Positions 1 through 5,311 of a stretch of DNA of 5,311 nucleotides are shown here, one piece after another. The DNA is from Opitutia bacterium UBA5964 (lineage in GTDB: Bacteria; Verrucomicrobiota; Verrucomicrobiia; Opitutales; Coraliomargaritaceae). The notes under the pieces are model-generated. The model was not told where the DNA came from and did no database searches. It saw only the letters and a program-made list of their open reading frames with translations. The stretch's first letter is position 1; each line of letters opens with the position of its first letter. The stretch spans positions 9,024-14,334 of the forward strand of contig DJBY01000014.1 of NCBI GenBank assembly GCA_002430605.1, written 5' to 3'. The translations under genes were made by a program, and so were the position numbers.

Positions 1-43
1 TCGGATTATGAAATAGGATGAATGTTGCTAGCACTGCCAGCAT
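1..43 (-). CDS. possible start of a further gene, cut by the window edge
   Basis: After the oxidoreductase stop there is an ATG (minus strand, 43-41) that stays open to the window edge and would encode 14 residues beginning MLAVLATFILFHNP. The stretch is hydrophobic and could be the start of a membrane segment or signal peptide. It lies 34 bases beyond the oxidoreductase stop on the same strand, so it could be the third gene of that operon. There is no clear ribosome binding site, and 14 open codons are weak evidence. No function can be assigned, and it may not be a gene. Confidence 0.25.
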   Translation of the reverse strand, partial: MLAVLATFILFHNP

Positions 44-77
44 GCGTGTTCGGGAAACTCGATGACAGGATCGGGGG

Positions 78-1094
78 TTAATGTGTAAGAGCGTAGAGCA
101 GTCGAAAGGGAAGCATCTTAGCGGTGCCGAGAGCCGCTAGGACTTTGTGACGCTTCGATTGAGTTAGCCATGGGTGCAGCGCTTGAGCGACCTTGAGACG
201 TGATTTGAAGCGCTGCCGACATTCGAGGTGAATACTGCGGCAAGCATCGTTCCAACTGAGCATACCATTAGCATAGTCCATCAAAATGGGATGGGCGATT
301 TCTGCGGATTCAATCGCGATGGACATGCCGTTACCCGTGAAGGGAGGAATCACGCTATAAGCATCGCCGAGTTGTAGACTCGCCGGTCGGGGCGCGGGCA
401 GTTGACTGAAGGCGATGCCGGCCACTCCGACGTGACTCAGCGGGTCAATCTGGCTGGCTCCGATGCGTTCGGCCAACTGCGTCAAACCACAGGCTCTGAG
501 ATAAGCGAGTAGCAGCGTCTCCTTGGAACTGCGAACATCTGGACGGAGCTTGAAGAGCGCGCAGATATTGGTGCGACCATGTTCGATACCACTTAAGCCG
601 ATGTAACCTTGGTCACCCATGTGCAGTTCCAAATCGGCGCTGGTGACGAAATCTTGCGAATGTAGTTTCAGTCCGATCCAGTCGGAGCGAGTAGATTGGC
701 GACCACTGCAATTGACGACTCCCTCCTCAGGCGCGACCGACCAACGAGATTGGCAGATCAAGCGACCGCCTGCGGCTTCAAAACGATTGGCGAGTCTCTG
801 ATCCGTTTGGTAGCGAGAGATGCCATAGGCCGGACTCGGCAGGGTGGATTTGAGCACGCAGCGCGCGCGCATAAACCATTCGATACTGCGGTGCGGGTGT
901 GCGCCTGCAATCGCGTCGCTGAGGCCTTGCCTCGCCAGCGAGTCGGCACCTTTGCCACAGATAAACTCTCCGCAGACACGATGTCTCGGCAGAGTATGCG
1001 CCTCGTGCAGCGTCGTCGCCACACCGGCAGCTTGCAGCGTATTGGCTAAACTCAGTCCGGCCAGACCCGCACCTGCTATAGTAATTGGTTTCAT
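78..1094 (-). CDS. FAD-dependent oxidoreductase, type III PKS-associated / geranylgeranyl-reductase-like
   Basis: This is a cytoplasmic flavoprotein of 338 residues from the chosen start. It opens with a Rossmann dinucleotide-binding strand (IAGAGLAGLSLA, G8, G10, G13), followed by an acidic residue at the end of the second strand (E31). Then come a CGEF motif (C41-E43), an NCSGRQS stretch (128-134) where relatives have their A-x-GR motif, and the second FAD motif GDAYSVIPPFTGNGMSIA (G243-D244 and G254-N255-G256). These match the FixC/geranylgeranyl reductase type of FAD enzyme. The CGEF form is typical of oxidoreductases encoded beside type III polyketide synthases, where they are thought to hydroxylate or reduce the product; the actual substrate cannot be read from the sequence. 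The ATG at 1094 is preferred to an upstream one at 1154 because the FAD-binding strand begins at once and the ATG overlaps the methyltransferase stop as ATGA, which suggests coupled translation. At 338 residues it is slightly short for the family, but all FAD motifs are intact. Confidence 0.85.
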   Translation of the reverse strand: MKPITIAGAGLAGLSLANTLQAAGVATTLHEAHTLPRHRVCGEFICGKGADSLARQGLSDAIAGAHPHRSIEWFMRARCVLKSTLPSPAYGISRYQTDQRLANRFEAAGGRLICQSRWSVAPEEGVVNCSGRQSTRSDWIGLKLHSQDFVTSADLELHMGDQGYIGLSGIEHGRTNICALFKLRPDVRSSKETLLLAYLRACGLTQLAERIGASQIDPLSHVGVAGIAFSQLPAPRPASLQLGDAYSVIPPFTGNGMSIAIESAEIAHPILMDYANGMLSWNDACRSIHLECRQRFKSRLKVAQALHPWLTQSKRHKVLAALGTAKMLPFRLLYALTH

Positions 1095-1735
1095 CGGCGA
1101 GTGGCGACCATGCGATAGCAGCCCATCCAGCTTGTGGCAGTTTTGATGTCCCAATGCTTGGCATTCAGGCCGAGTAAGTTCGGCAGTTCGTCGCCGACAA
1201 ATCCCGCTTCGATGCTCACATTCCCATCATGCAGAGTGACGTGGTTGAACCCGATTAATCGACCCGCGGCCAATTGGTATTTATGCAACTGTCGGCGGCA
1301 GGGTTCTGATACCAGCATCGATTGGATTGGGGAGTCTTGGATTCGCGCACCCAGCTCAGATAAAGCAGCATCCTCAAAATGGTGCAGGATTAGGTTGGCT
1401 AACAGTGTGTCAGCAAGTTCATAGCCCGTAGAGCTGAAAAGATCTTCTTTCAACCATTGGATTTGAGGGGGCAAATCATTCGGCGGATCAATGCGGTCAA
1501 TTGCGGTATAGTTTAGATTTTCAAAGTGATCGACCAGCGACATTGCTAGATCCCCACCGCCCGCTCCAATCTCCAGATAGTTTGTATCCTGAGTTAAGCG
1601 ACTAATTTGCTGCTGAAACCATTTATGCGAACCCATCAAACGATTGATGATACGCAGATCACGACGACTCGATTGAGCATCAGGATGTTGGTCGGGTAGC
1701 GAATCGAGTATTTCGGGCGTAACTTGCCTTAGCAT
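1091..1735 (-). CDS. class I SAM-dependent methyltransferase, type III PKS-associated family
   Basis: This is a predicted cytoplasmic methyltransferase of 214 residues from the ATG at 1735. An N-terminal SRRDLRIINRLMG segment (about 23-35) precedes the SAM-binding motif I YLEIGAGGGDL (53-63). The post-I acidic residue is in TAIDR (D80) and motif IV-like residues are in LLANLILHHFED (111-122). The C-terminal part has SEPCRR (143-148) and a VTLHDGNVSIEAGFVGDELP stretch (166-185). In my recollection this RRDL...LMG / EPxR / HDGxxSIxAGFxGDEL pattern marks methyltransferases encoded with type III polyketide synthases and an FAD oxidoreductase, which would methylate a phenolic or pyrone product. 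The exact substrate is unknown. A TTG at 1771 would add 12 residues, but the ATG at 1735 fits the family start better. Neither start has a strong ribosome binding site. The stop overlaps the next gene by four bases. The expected synthase is not directly upstream. Confidence 0.85.
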   Translation of the reverse strand: MLRQVTPEILDSLPDQHPDAQSSRRDLRIINRLMGSHKWFQQQISRLTQDTNYLEIGAGGGDLAMSLVDHFENLNYTAIDRIDPPNDLPPQIQWLKEDLFSSTGYELADTLLANLILHHFEDAALSELGARIQDSPIQSMLVSEPCRRQLHKYQLAAGRLIGFNHVTLHDGNVSIEAGFVGDELPNLLGLNAKHWDIKTATSWMGCYRMVATRR

Positions 1736-1774
1736 TGCACTGATCCAAGAGGCAATGGCTGTTCCTGTCAAATG

Positions 1775-1788
1775 TCGAGGGCCCTCGA
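1775..1788. repeat. perfect 14-base palindrome upstream of the methyltransferase
   Basis: The sequence tcgagggccctcga equals its own reverse complement. It is centred about 46 bases upstream of the preferred methyltransferase ATG. It could be an operator for a dimeric regulator, a cruciform, or chance. It would lie in the untranslated leader or just upstream of it, since the methyltransferase frame is open only to a stop at 1802-1804. Confidence 0.5.
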
Positions 1789-1855
1789 GGATGCAGAATA
1801 GTCACTGCCAAACTAAAATACATTAAAAATTAGACTGACCACGTTTTGGCTGTCT

Positions 1856-1890
1856 GTCCCTGCTATAGCCTCATCTTTCGTAGCGGGCAC
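1856..1890. repeat. imperfect hairpin, possible dispersed palindromic repeat
   Basis: The arms gtccc-t-gcta (1856-1865) and tagc-ggg-c-ac (1881-1890) pair over nine base pairs with one bulged base on each side, t1861 and c1888, around a 15-base loop. No T-tract follows directly, so it is not a typical intrinsic terminator. Its half-sites resemble those of another palindromic stretch at 5283-5310, which suggests a repeat family in this genome. Confidence 0.4.
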
Positions 1891-1983
1891 CCAACAAGAT
1901 GACATGCGAGGAGTTGCAGACGGTGAAAAATCACAGACACTGCCATTCCGACTCTGCCCCCTTTTTTTTGTCCTTCGAAGATT

Positions 1984-2009
1984 TGTTACCTATGTCCTCG
2001 GATCATACC
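1984..2009. mobile_element. possible insertion-sequence end remnant
   Basis: The bases tgttacctatgtcctcgg followed by atcatacc resemble terminal repeat motifs that I recall from integrase-core (DDE) insertion sequences of the IS481/IS21 type. No transposase ORF or second end is visible in the window, so at most this is a relic or solo end. The match is from memory and was not computed. Confidence 0.2.
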
Positions 2010-2045
2010 ATAGAAGCTAAAACTTAATAAAGCACGATGACGCCT

Positions 2046-3560
2046 TCATTTTCCTCCTCCAGTAAAGACAACTTTAATCATATCTGGAAGTTCTGTGCGC
2101 ATCGCTGCCGGCACCTCCACGCGTAACGCGTTGTCGCGAAATTCATAGGCCAACGTTTCACCAGTGCGCAATAAGGTGACCGACTTCGGTGCGGCGATAT
2201 CGCTGATGAAAACCACGCCCTGTTGGTTTGGCATCGCATACCAGGAATTGCCTTTTTTGGTGGTGAAGTTCTGCGTCCTGTCGAGCGTCGGCAGCGGAGC
2301 ATCTAAATCCACGTCATAGATGGCTTCGCGGGAGTGTAGCATCCATTCAGCCATCTCGTCACACACGTCGTAAAACCAGTCCATCATTTCGCCATTCGGA
2401 CGCGGGGTGACATTGACCAGCAAATTGCCGCCCAACGAACGGCAGCGTACCAATTCGGAGAGGATAGTAGCAGTATTCCAGTGATTGGTTTCGAGCTCAT
2501 TGTTGTAGTGCCAGTAAGGCGTGCCGGTTACTTCGCTCTTAATACAAAGCTCCCACCACCAGCCGGCTTGATTGGTCACTTTGACGTTTTCACTGGCTCC
2601 ATGATGGATCCCCTCCGGCGTGGCAATATTACCACGCGCAACGAAAATATCTGGCTGAATCTCAGCGAGTTCGGCTTCCGTCATAATGGAGTTGCCATCC
2701 CACCACATCATATCAATCGGCCCATACCGAGTCATTAACTCGCGCACCTGCTCGGTCGACTCTGCTTGTTCGAGGCGATCGCCGTCGCCGGGCAGTGGCG
2801 GATCATAGCCCATGATCGCAGCCAGTGGCGGGTCAAGTTCGACCTTATCATGCTTGTAATTATAGCCTTGGGGCGGCCAAGAAAAGTCCTTGTTCTTATA
2901 GTCGAAATGCCAATTGGGACCAGAGTAGTAGAAGCCGACCCGGATATTGTTTTCACGGCATGCCTCGACGTAGTCTTTGACCAGGTCGCGGCCGTTCATA
3001 TGCTCCCCGGTATCCCAATCGCCTTGTTCGCTCGGCCAGAGGCAATAGCCGTCGTGATGCCGAGTGGTTAGCACCGCATAGCCAAACCCGCCCTTAGATG
3101 CGGCAGCCATCCACTTGCCTGGATCATAGCTTGCTGGGTTCCAAGTATCAGCGACGCTAAACATTTCCTCCGGCGTTCGCAGCATGCCGTTCTCTTTGCT
3201 ACGGTCCTTCGAATAAACCATCGCCCAAGCGTCACCCGTATTCGGCGGCACACTCGCCAGCCCCCAATGCAAAAACAACCCTAAGCCCGACTTGCGGAAC
3301 CACTGCCACTGCGGGTGCGCGTCCGCATCGATCACCGTGCGAGCCCGCAGCTTGAAGTGTAAATTATCCTTGGCCCAGAGCTGCAACTCTTGCGGCGTAC
3401 GACTTACCCACGGCTGCTCCTCAATCTGTTGATGTTGTTGCTTTGCCAGCGCAAACGGATCTTCCGCCAGCGTCGGTTCCTCCGCGCGCAGCGGACTGAT
3501 TGCGCTCACCAGTGAGGCTGCTAAGGCCAACCATTTGAAGTTATCATTTGTCCTAAACAT
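2046..3560 (-). CDS. secreted alpha-L-fucosidase, glycoside hydrolase family 29
   Basis: This is an exo-acting glycosidase of 504 residues, predicted to release L-fucose from glycan ends with retention of configuration. A signal peptide spans about residues 1-26 (hydrophobic core LALAASLVSAI, likely cleavage after LRA), so the enzyme is periplasmic or secreted. GH29 signatures follow in order: GLGLFLHWGLASVP (92-105), YAVLTTRHHDGYCLWPS (161-177, H168-H169-D170), VGFYYSGPNWH (208-218), IDMMWWDGN (282-290, D288 aligning with the catalytic nucleophile), WWWE (334-337) and GGNLLVNVTPRPNGEM (377-392). The acid/base residue, which varies in this family, cannot be assigned. The last 90 or so residues would form the usual C-terminal beta-sandwich. 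The ATG at 3560 is chosen because it gives a complete signal peptide; its AT-rich leader has no Shine-Dalgarno sequence. The gene starts 15 bases after the sulfatase stop, so the two are probably co-transcribed and act on the same sulfated fucan. Substrate linkage is not readable. Confidence 0.93.
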   Translation of the reverse strand: MFRTNDNFKWLALAASLVSAISPLRAEEPTLAEDPFALAKQQHQQIEEQPWVSRTPQELQLWAKDNLHFKLRARTVIDADAHPQWQWFRKSGLGLFLHWGLASVPPNTGDAWAMVYSKDRSKENGMLRTPEEMFSVADTWNPASYDPGKWMAAASKGGFGYAVLTTRHHDGYCLWPSEQGDWDTGEHMNGRDLVKDYVEACRENNIRVGFYYSGPNWHFDYKNKDFSWPPQGYNYKHDKVELDPPLAAIMGYDPPLPGDGDRLEQAESTEQVRELMTRYGPIDMMWWDGNSIMTEAELAEIQPDIFVARGNIATPEGIHHGASENVKVTNQAGWWWELCIKSEVTGTPYWHYNNELETNHWNTATILSELVRCRSLGGNLLVNVTPRPNGEMMDWFYDVCDEMAEWMLHSREAIYDVDLDAPLPTLDRTQNFTTKKGNSWYAMPNQQGVVFISDIAAPKSVTLLRTGETLAYEFRDNALRVEVPAAMRTELPDMIKVVFTGGGK

Positions 3561-3575
3561 AACTACTTAAATTTA

Positions 3576-5135
3576 TTATTTCGACAATGACTCAAGTTCT
3601 GGGCGCCACTCGGGAATGCCCTTTTCTTGCAGTTGTTTGTTGTAACGAATGGTTAACGGATGCTCTGCAGCTTCGACCCAAGCAAGGTCTTCATTGACCA
3701 GCAACGGCGGCAATGATTCCCACCACTGATCAAAAGCCGTGCTCAACTCCTGCAGCACTTCTGGATATTGTGCGGCGACGTTGTTACTTTCGCCTGGGTC
3801 AGCGGAAATATCAGACAGCTGAGCCTGCACCTTTCCATTGTGCAAGGTATAGACGAGGCGCCAGCGTTGCGTGCGCACGCCAGCACCATGATACTTGTTG
3901 GCTTCCCTATCTTGTTTATTCCACCGAGCATCGTCCCATCGGCCGATATGCATAAACAGCTTGCGATCCGACCACTCGGCCTGCGGGTTTTCCAGCAACG
4001 GCAGCAGCGAGCGACCACCTGGCGGTAATTTACTGTCGGGAATCTTTGCGCCAGCCAGTTCACAGAAGGTACGATACAAATCCACATGCGCGGTAAGCGC
4101 CGGAATGTCGACACCTTCGCCGAGCACGCCCTGCCACTGCCAGAAAGCGGGCACATGCGTGCCGCCTTCCCAAGTTGAATTCTTGCCACCTCTGAGACCG
4201 GCATTGTGCGGCACGATGCGTTGCTCGCCTTGTTGAATGACGGGCATGGCCATACCGTTGTCCGTCATGAAAATCACCAGCGTATTGTCGAGCGCCTGCC
4301 ACGCGTTCAACTGCTCCATCATTTGACCAAAGTTATCGTCGATATTTTCGATCATTCCATAACGTCCGGCGGTTTTTTCGTCGTAGCCTAAATCCAGAAA
4401 GCGTTTTTTATACGACTCCGGTGCGATGAAAGGTCCGTGCGGTGCGTTCAAAGAAATGTAGGCAAAGTATGGCGCATCCGCCTGCCCTGACTCCTGTCCC
4501 CTGCCCCCTGTCAGTTGCTCATGGATCCACGCCAACGCGGCTTCGAAAAAGATATCGGTGCAGAATCCTTTGGTGCGCACGATGGTATCGTTGTGCAGCA
4601 ATACATTGTCAAAATAAGTGTTCTCAGTATTCGGCTCAAAATCGCCATAGATATACTGACCGATGCCGCCGGCGCCGTGCATCAGCACCTCATCAAAGCC
4701 GCGGTTCTGCGGTAGATACGCATCCTCGTCGCCGAGGTGCCACTTGCCGAACAGTCCGGTGTGGTAGCCTGCGCTTTGCAACGCTTGCGGAAAGGTGATC
4801 ACAGCCAATGCCATGCGTTCGCGTTGCAACACCGTGTGTGTTACCCCGACCTCGAAAGGGCGGCGCCCACTCATCAGCGCGGCCCGCGTTGGCGCGCAAG
4901 TCGGGCTGACATGGAAATCGGCAAAGCGAGTGGATTGCTTATAAAACCGGTCAATATGTGGCGTACGTACGATCGGGTTCCCCATACAGGACAGATCACC
5001 CATCCCCTGGTCGTCGGTCATCACTAAAATGATATTGGGGCGCCGGCCGGCCAGCGTTTGTTCCCCCGCACACAGCGACGACAGAGCGTGGCCACAGAGG
5101 ACGGCGAGCATTAACCAGTTATAAATCATCTTCAT
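3576..5135 (-). CDS. secreted S1-family (arylsulfatase A-like) sulfatase
   Basis: This type I sulfatase of 519 residues should hydrolyse sulfate esters, here probably on a fucose-containing polysaccharide given the GH29 gene behind it. A signal peptide covers about residues 1-23 (LMLAVLCGHALSSLCA), so it acts outside the cytoplasm. Key residues are the metal-binding D41-D42 in MTDDQGMGD, the CxPxR motif C80-A-P-T-R84 whose cysteine must be oxidised to formylglycine, GKWHLG (K131, H133), NAPHGPF (H233), TDNG (D292-N293) and LRGGKNSTWEGG (K318). All are intact. C80 means that a formylglycine-generating enzyme or anSME must be encoded elsewhere. The exact S1 subfamily and the sulfate position cut cannot be read. 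Residues 208-218 are encoded by a short tandem heptamer tract that adds roughly 12 residues before the PYFAYISLNAPHGPF strand. The ATG at 5135 gives a proper signal peptide; a second ATG at 5129 would also work, and neither has a Shine-Dalgarno sequence. Confidence 0.95.
   Translation of the reverse strand: MKMIYNWLMLAVLCGHALSSLCAGEQTLAGRRPNIILVMTDDQGMGDLSCMGNPIVRTPHIDRFYKQSTRFADFHVSPTCAPTRAALMSGRRPFEVGVTHTVLQRERMALAVITFPQALQSAGYHTGLFGKWHLGDEDAYLPQNRGFDEVLMHGAGGIGQYIYGDFEPNTENTYFDNVLLHNDTIVRTKGFCTDIFFEAALAWIHEQLTGGRGQESGQADAPYFAYISLNAPHGPFIAPESYKKRFLDLGYDEKTAGRYGMIENIDDNFGQMMEQLNAWQALDNTLVIFMTDNGMAMPVIQQGEQRIVPHNAGLRGGKNSTWEGGTHVPAFWQWQGVLGEGVDIPALTAHVDLYRTFCELAGAKIPDSKLPPGGRSLLPLLENPQAEWSDRKLFMHIGRWDDARWNKQDREANKYHGAGVRTQRWRLVYTLHNGKVQAQLSDISADPGESNNVAAQYPEVLQELSTAFDQWWESLPPLLVNEDLAWVEAAEHPLTIRYNKQLQEKGIPEWRPELESLSK
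4481..4514. repeat. degenerate heptanucleotide tandem repeat inside the sulfatase gene
   Basis: On the plus strand three contiguous heptamers of the form GNCNCCT occur: gactcct (4489-4495), gtcccct (4496-4502) and gccccct (4503-4509). They are flanked by partial units cctgccct and gtcag. Read in the gene, the tract encodes the Gly/Gln/Ser-rich loop LTGGRGQESGQ at residues 208-218 without breaking the frame. It resembles short tandemly repeated heptamers known from intergenic DNA of several bacteria, which makes its presence within a conserved enzyme notable. Confidence 0.7.
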
Positions 5136-5311
5136 ATTTAGTCAGTCTGAATCAACTCTTGTATTGTGCGCGCACCATGCTCTGCCTGAACGTCATCGTC
5201 AATAGCGATGTAGAGTCAATGAGCAGGAGGATGGACAGTCCAGTCTATCAAAATTGCAGGTGCATACGGTCGCATGCGGCTACGTAACGGGACAGGAGTG
5301 CCCTGCCATAA
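5136..5311. promoter_or_regulatory. leader and probable promoter region of the sulfatase-fucosidase operon
   Basis: No gene is supported in these 176 bases, which must contain the operon promoter if transcription starts locally. I cannot identify a convincing sigma-70 -35/-10 pair. On the minus strand ATTGAC occurs twice 17 bases apart (starting near 5220 and 5203). Possible operator-like elements are an 11-base odd palindrome tggacagtcca (5232-5242), the palindrome cgcatgcg (5271-5278), and a direct repeat gcatacgg / gcatgcgg (5262-5269, 5272-5279) with a 10-base period, about one helical turn. None can be tied to a named regulator. Confidence 0.35.
5283..5310. repeat. palindromic repeat-like stretch at the right edge
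   Basis: The stretch cgtaacgggacaggag followed by tgccctgccata holds complementary short arms, ggg with ccc and neighbouring pairs. Its two halves resemble the two arms of the hairpin at 1856-1890 (cgtagcgggcac and gtccctgctata) but in swapped order. It also shares the 11-mer gggacaggagt (5289-5299) in inverted orientation with the heptamer tract at 4490-4500. It may be a member of a dispersed repeat family truncated by the window edge. Confidence 0.3.

Larger units (their letters stand above)
1772..2045. other. gene-free stretch between the two operons, repeat-rich, possible mobile-element debris
   Basis: No convincing gene lies here; short ORFs of up to about 38 codons exist (for example plus strand 1904-2020) but look fortuitous. 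It contains a perfect 14-base palindrome near its left end (1775-1788) and a bulged hairpin (1856-1890). The octamer cactgcca occurs twice in direct orientation (1803-1810, 1938-1945), and a C5T8 tract lies at 1956-1968. A segment reading tgttacctatgtcctcgg (1984-2001) resembles, from memory, terminal sequences of integrase-core insertion sequences. I see no strong intrinsic terminator for the fucosidase and no good -35/-10 pair for the methyltransferase. The composition suggests rearranged sequence rather than a plain promoter region, but this is inference. Confidence 0.45.

Noticed and set aside
619..1049. Plus-strand and alternate minus-strand ORFs of 60-128 codons across the oxidoreductase gene
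   Set aside because: They lie opposite or out of frame with a gene whose FAD motifs are intact, and show no recognisable domains.
1134..1424. Plus-strand ORF of 96 codons within the methyltransferase
   Set aside because: Antisense shadow of the methyltransferase; no ribosome binding site or domain signature.
1956..1969. C5T8 tract as an intrinsic terminator on the plus strand
   Set aside because: No GC-rich hairpin directly precedes it and no plus-strand gene ends there.
1904..2020. Plus-strand 38-codon ORF in the central gap
   Set aside because: No ribosome binding site and no recognisable protein; overlaps the repeat-like and IS-end-like sequence, so probably fortuitous.
1802..2045. CRISPR array or tRNA in the central gap
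   Set aside because: No regularly spaced repeats and no cloverleaf with a T-loop GTTCRA motif could be seen.
3713..5027. Several plus- and minus-strand ORFs of 60-153 codons overlapping the sulfatase
   Set aside because: The sulfatase frame carries all catalytic motifs over 519 residues; the others are arginine- and cysteine-rich translations typical of wrong frames.
5219..5287. Plus-strand small ORF beginning at 5219 or 5231 after an AGGAGG
   Set aside because: The purine-rich motif abuts the second ATG with no spacing, and the 18-22 codon product has no recognisable feature.
5248..5311. Minus-strand frame open from the right edge to a TGA at 5248, as the end of an upstream gene
   Set aside because: Only about 20 codons, overlaps the palindromic repeat-like stretch, and adjacent frames also look partly open; not enough to call a gene.

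Overview
The window carries four complete genes, all on the minus strand, in two blocks separated by about 310 bases. There are also two non-coding stretches and possibly the first codons of a fifth gene at the left edge. Read in the direction of transcription (right to left), the first block is a secreted formylglycine-type S1 sulfatase (3576-5135) followed 15 bases later by a secreted GH29 alpha-L-fucosidase (2046-3560). The second block is a class I SAM methyltransferase (1091-1735) that overlaps by ATGA a FAD-dependent oxidoreductase (78-1094).

The organism is most likely a polysaccharide-degrading bacterium of the Planctomycetota-Verrucomicrobiota-Lentisphaerota group. A marine verrucomicrobium of the Puniceicoccales/Opitutae type, similar to known fucoidan degraders, fits best. 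This is inferred from three things: exported sulfatase and fucosidase side by side, a methyltransferase/oxidoreductase pair of the kind found next to type III polyketide synthases in these phyla, and moderate GC. No rRNA or other phylogenetic marker is present, so the assignment is tentative.

Block one (2046-5135) reads as a small catabolic operon for a sulfated, fucose-containing glycan such as fucoidan. The sulfatase would remove sulfate esters and the fucosidase would then release L-fucose. Both proteins begin with signal peptides, so both act outside the cytoplasm. The sulfatase gene contains an unusual in-frame heptanucleotide repeat (about 4481-4514) that encodes a polar loop next to a catalytic strand.

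Block two (78-1735) reads as the tailoring half of a small lipid or polyketide pathway. In related genomes these two enzymes normally follow a type III polyketide synthase gene. Here the synthase is absent from the expected upstream position. That position holds a gene-free stretch (about 1772-2045) with a perfect 14-base palindrome, a 9-pair hairpin and what may be insertion-sequence debris. The right edge (5136-5311) is the leader of the sulfatase operon. It contains a second repeat-like palindromic stretch whose half-sites resemble those of the hairpin at 1856-1890.

No wholly new system is evident. The observations most worth following are the in-frame repeat insertion in the sulfatase, the tailoring pair without its synthase, and the related palindromic repeats in the two non-coding regions.
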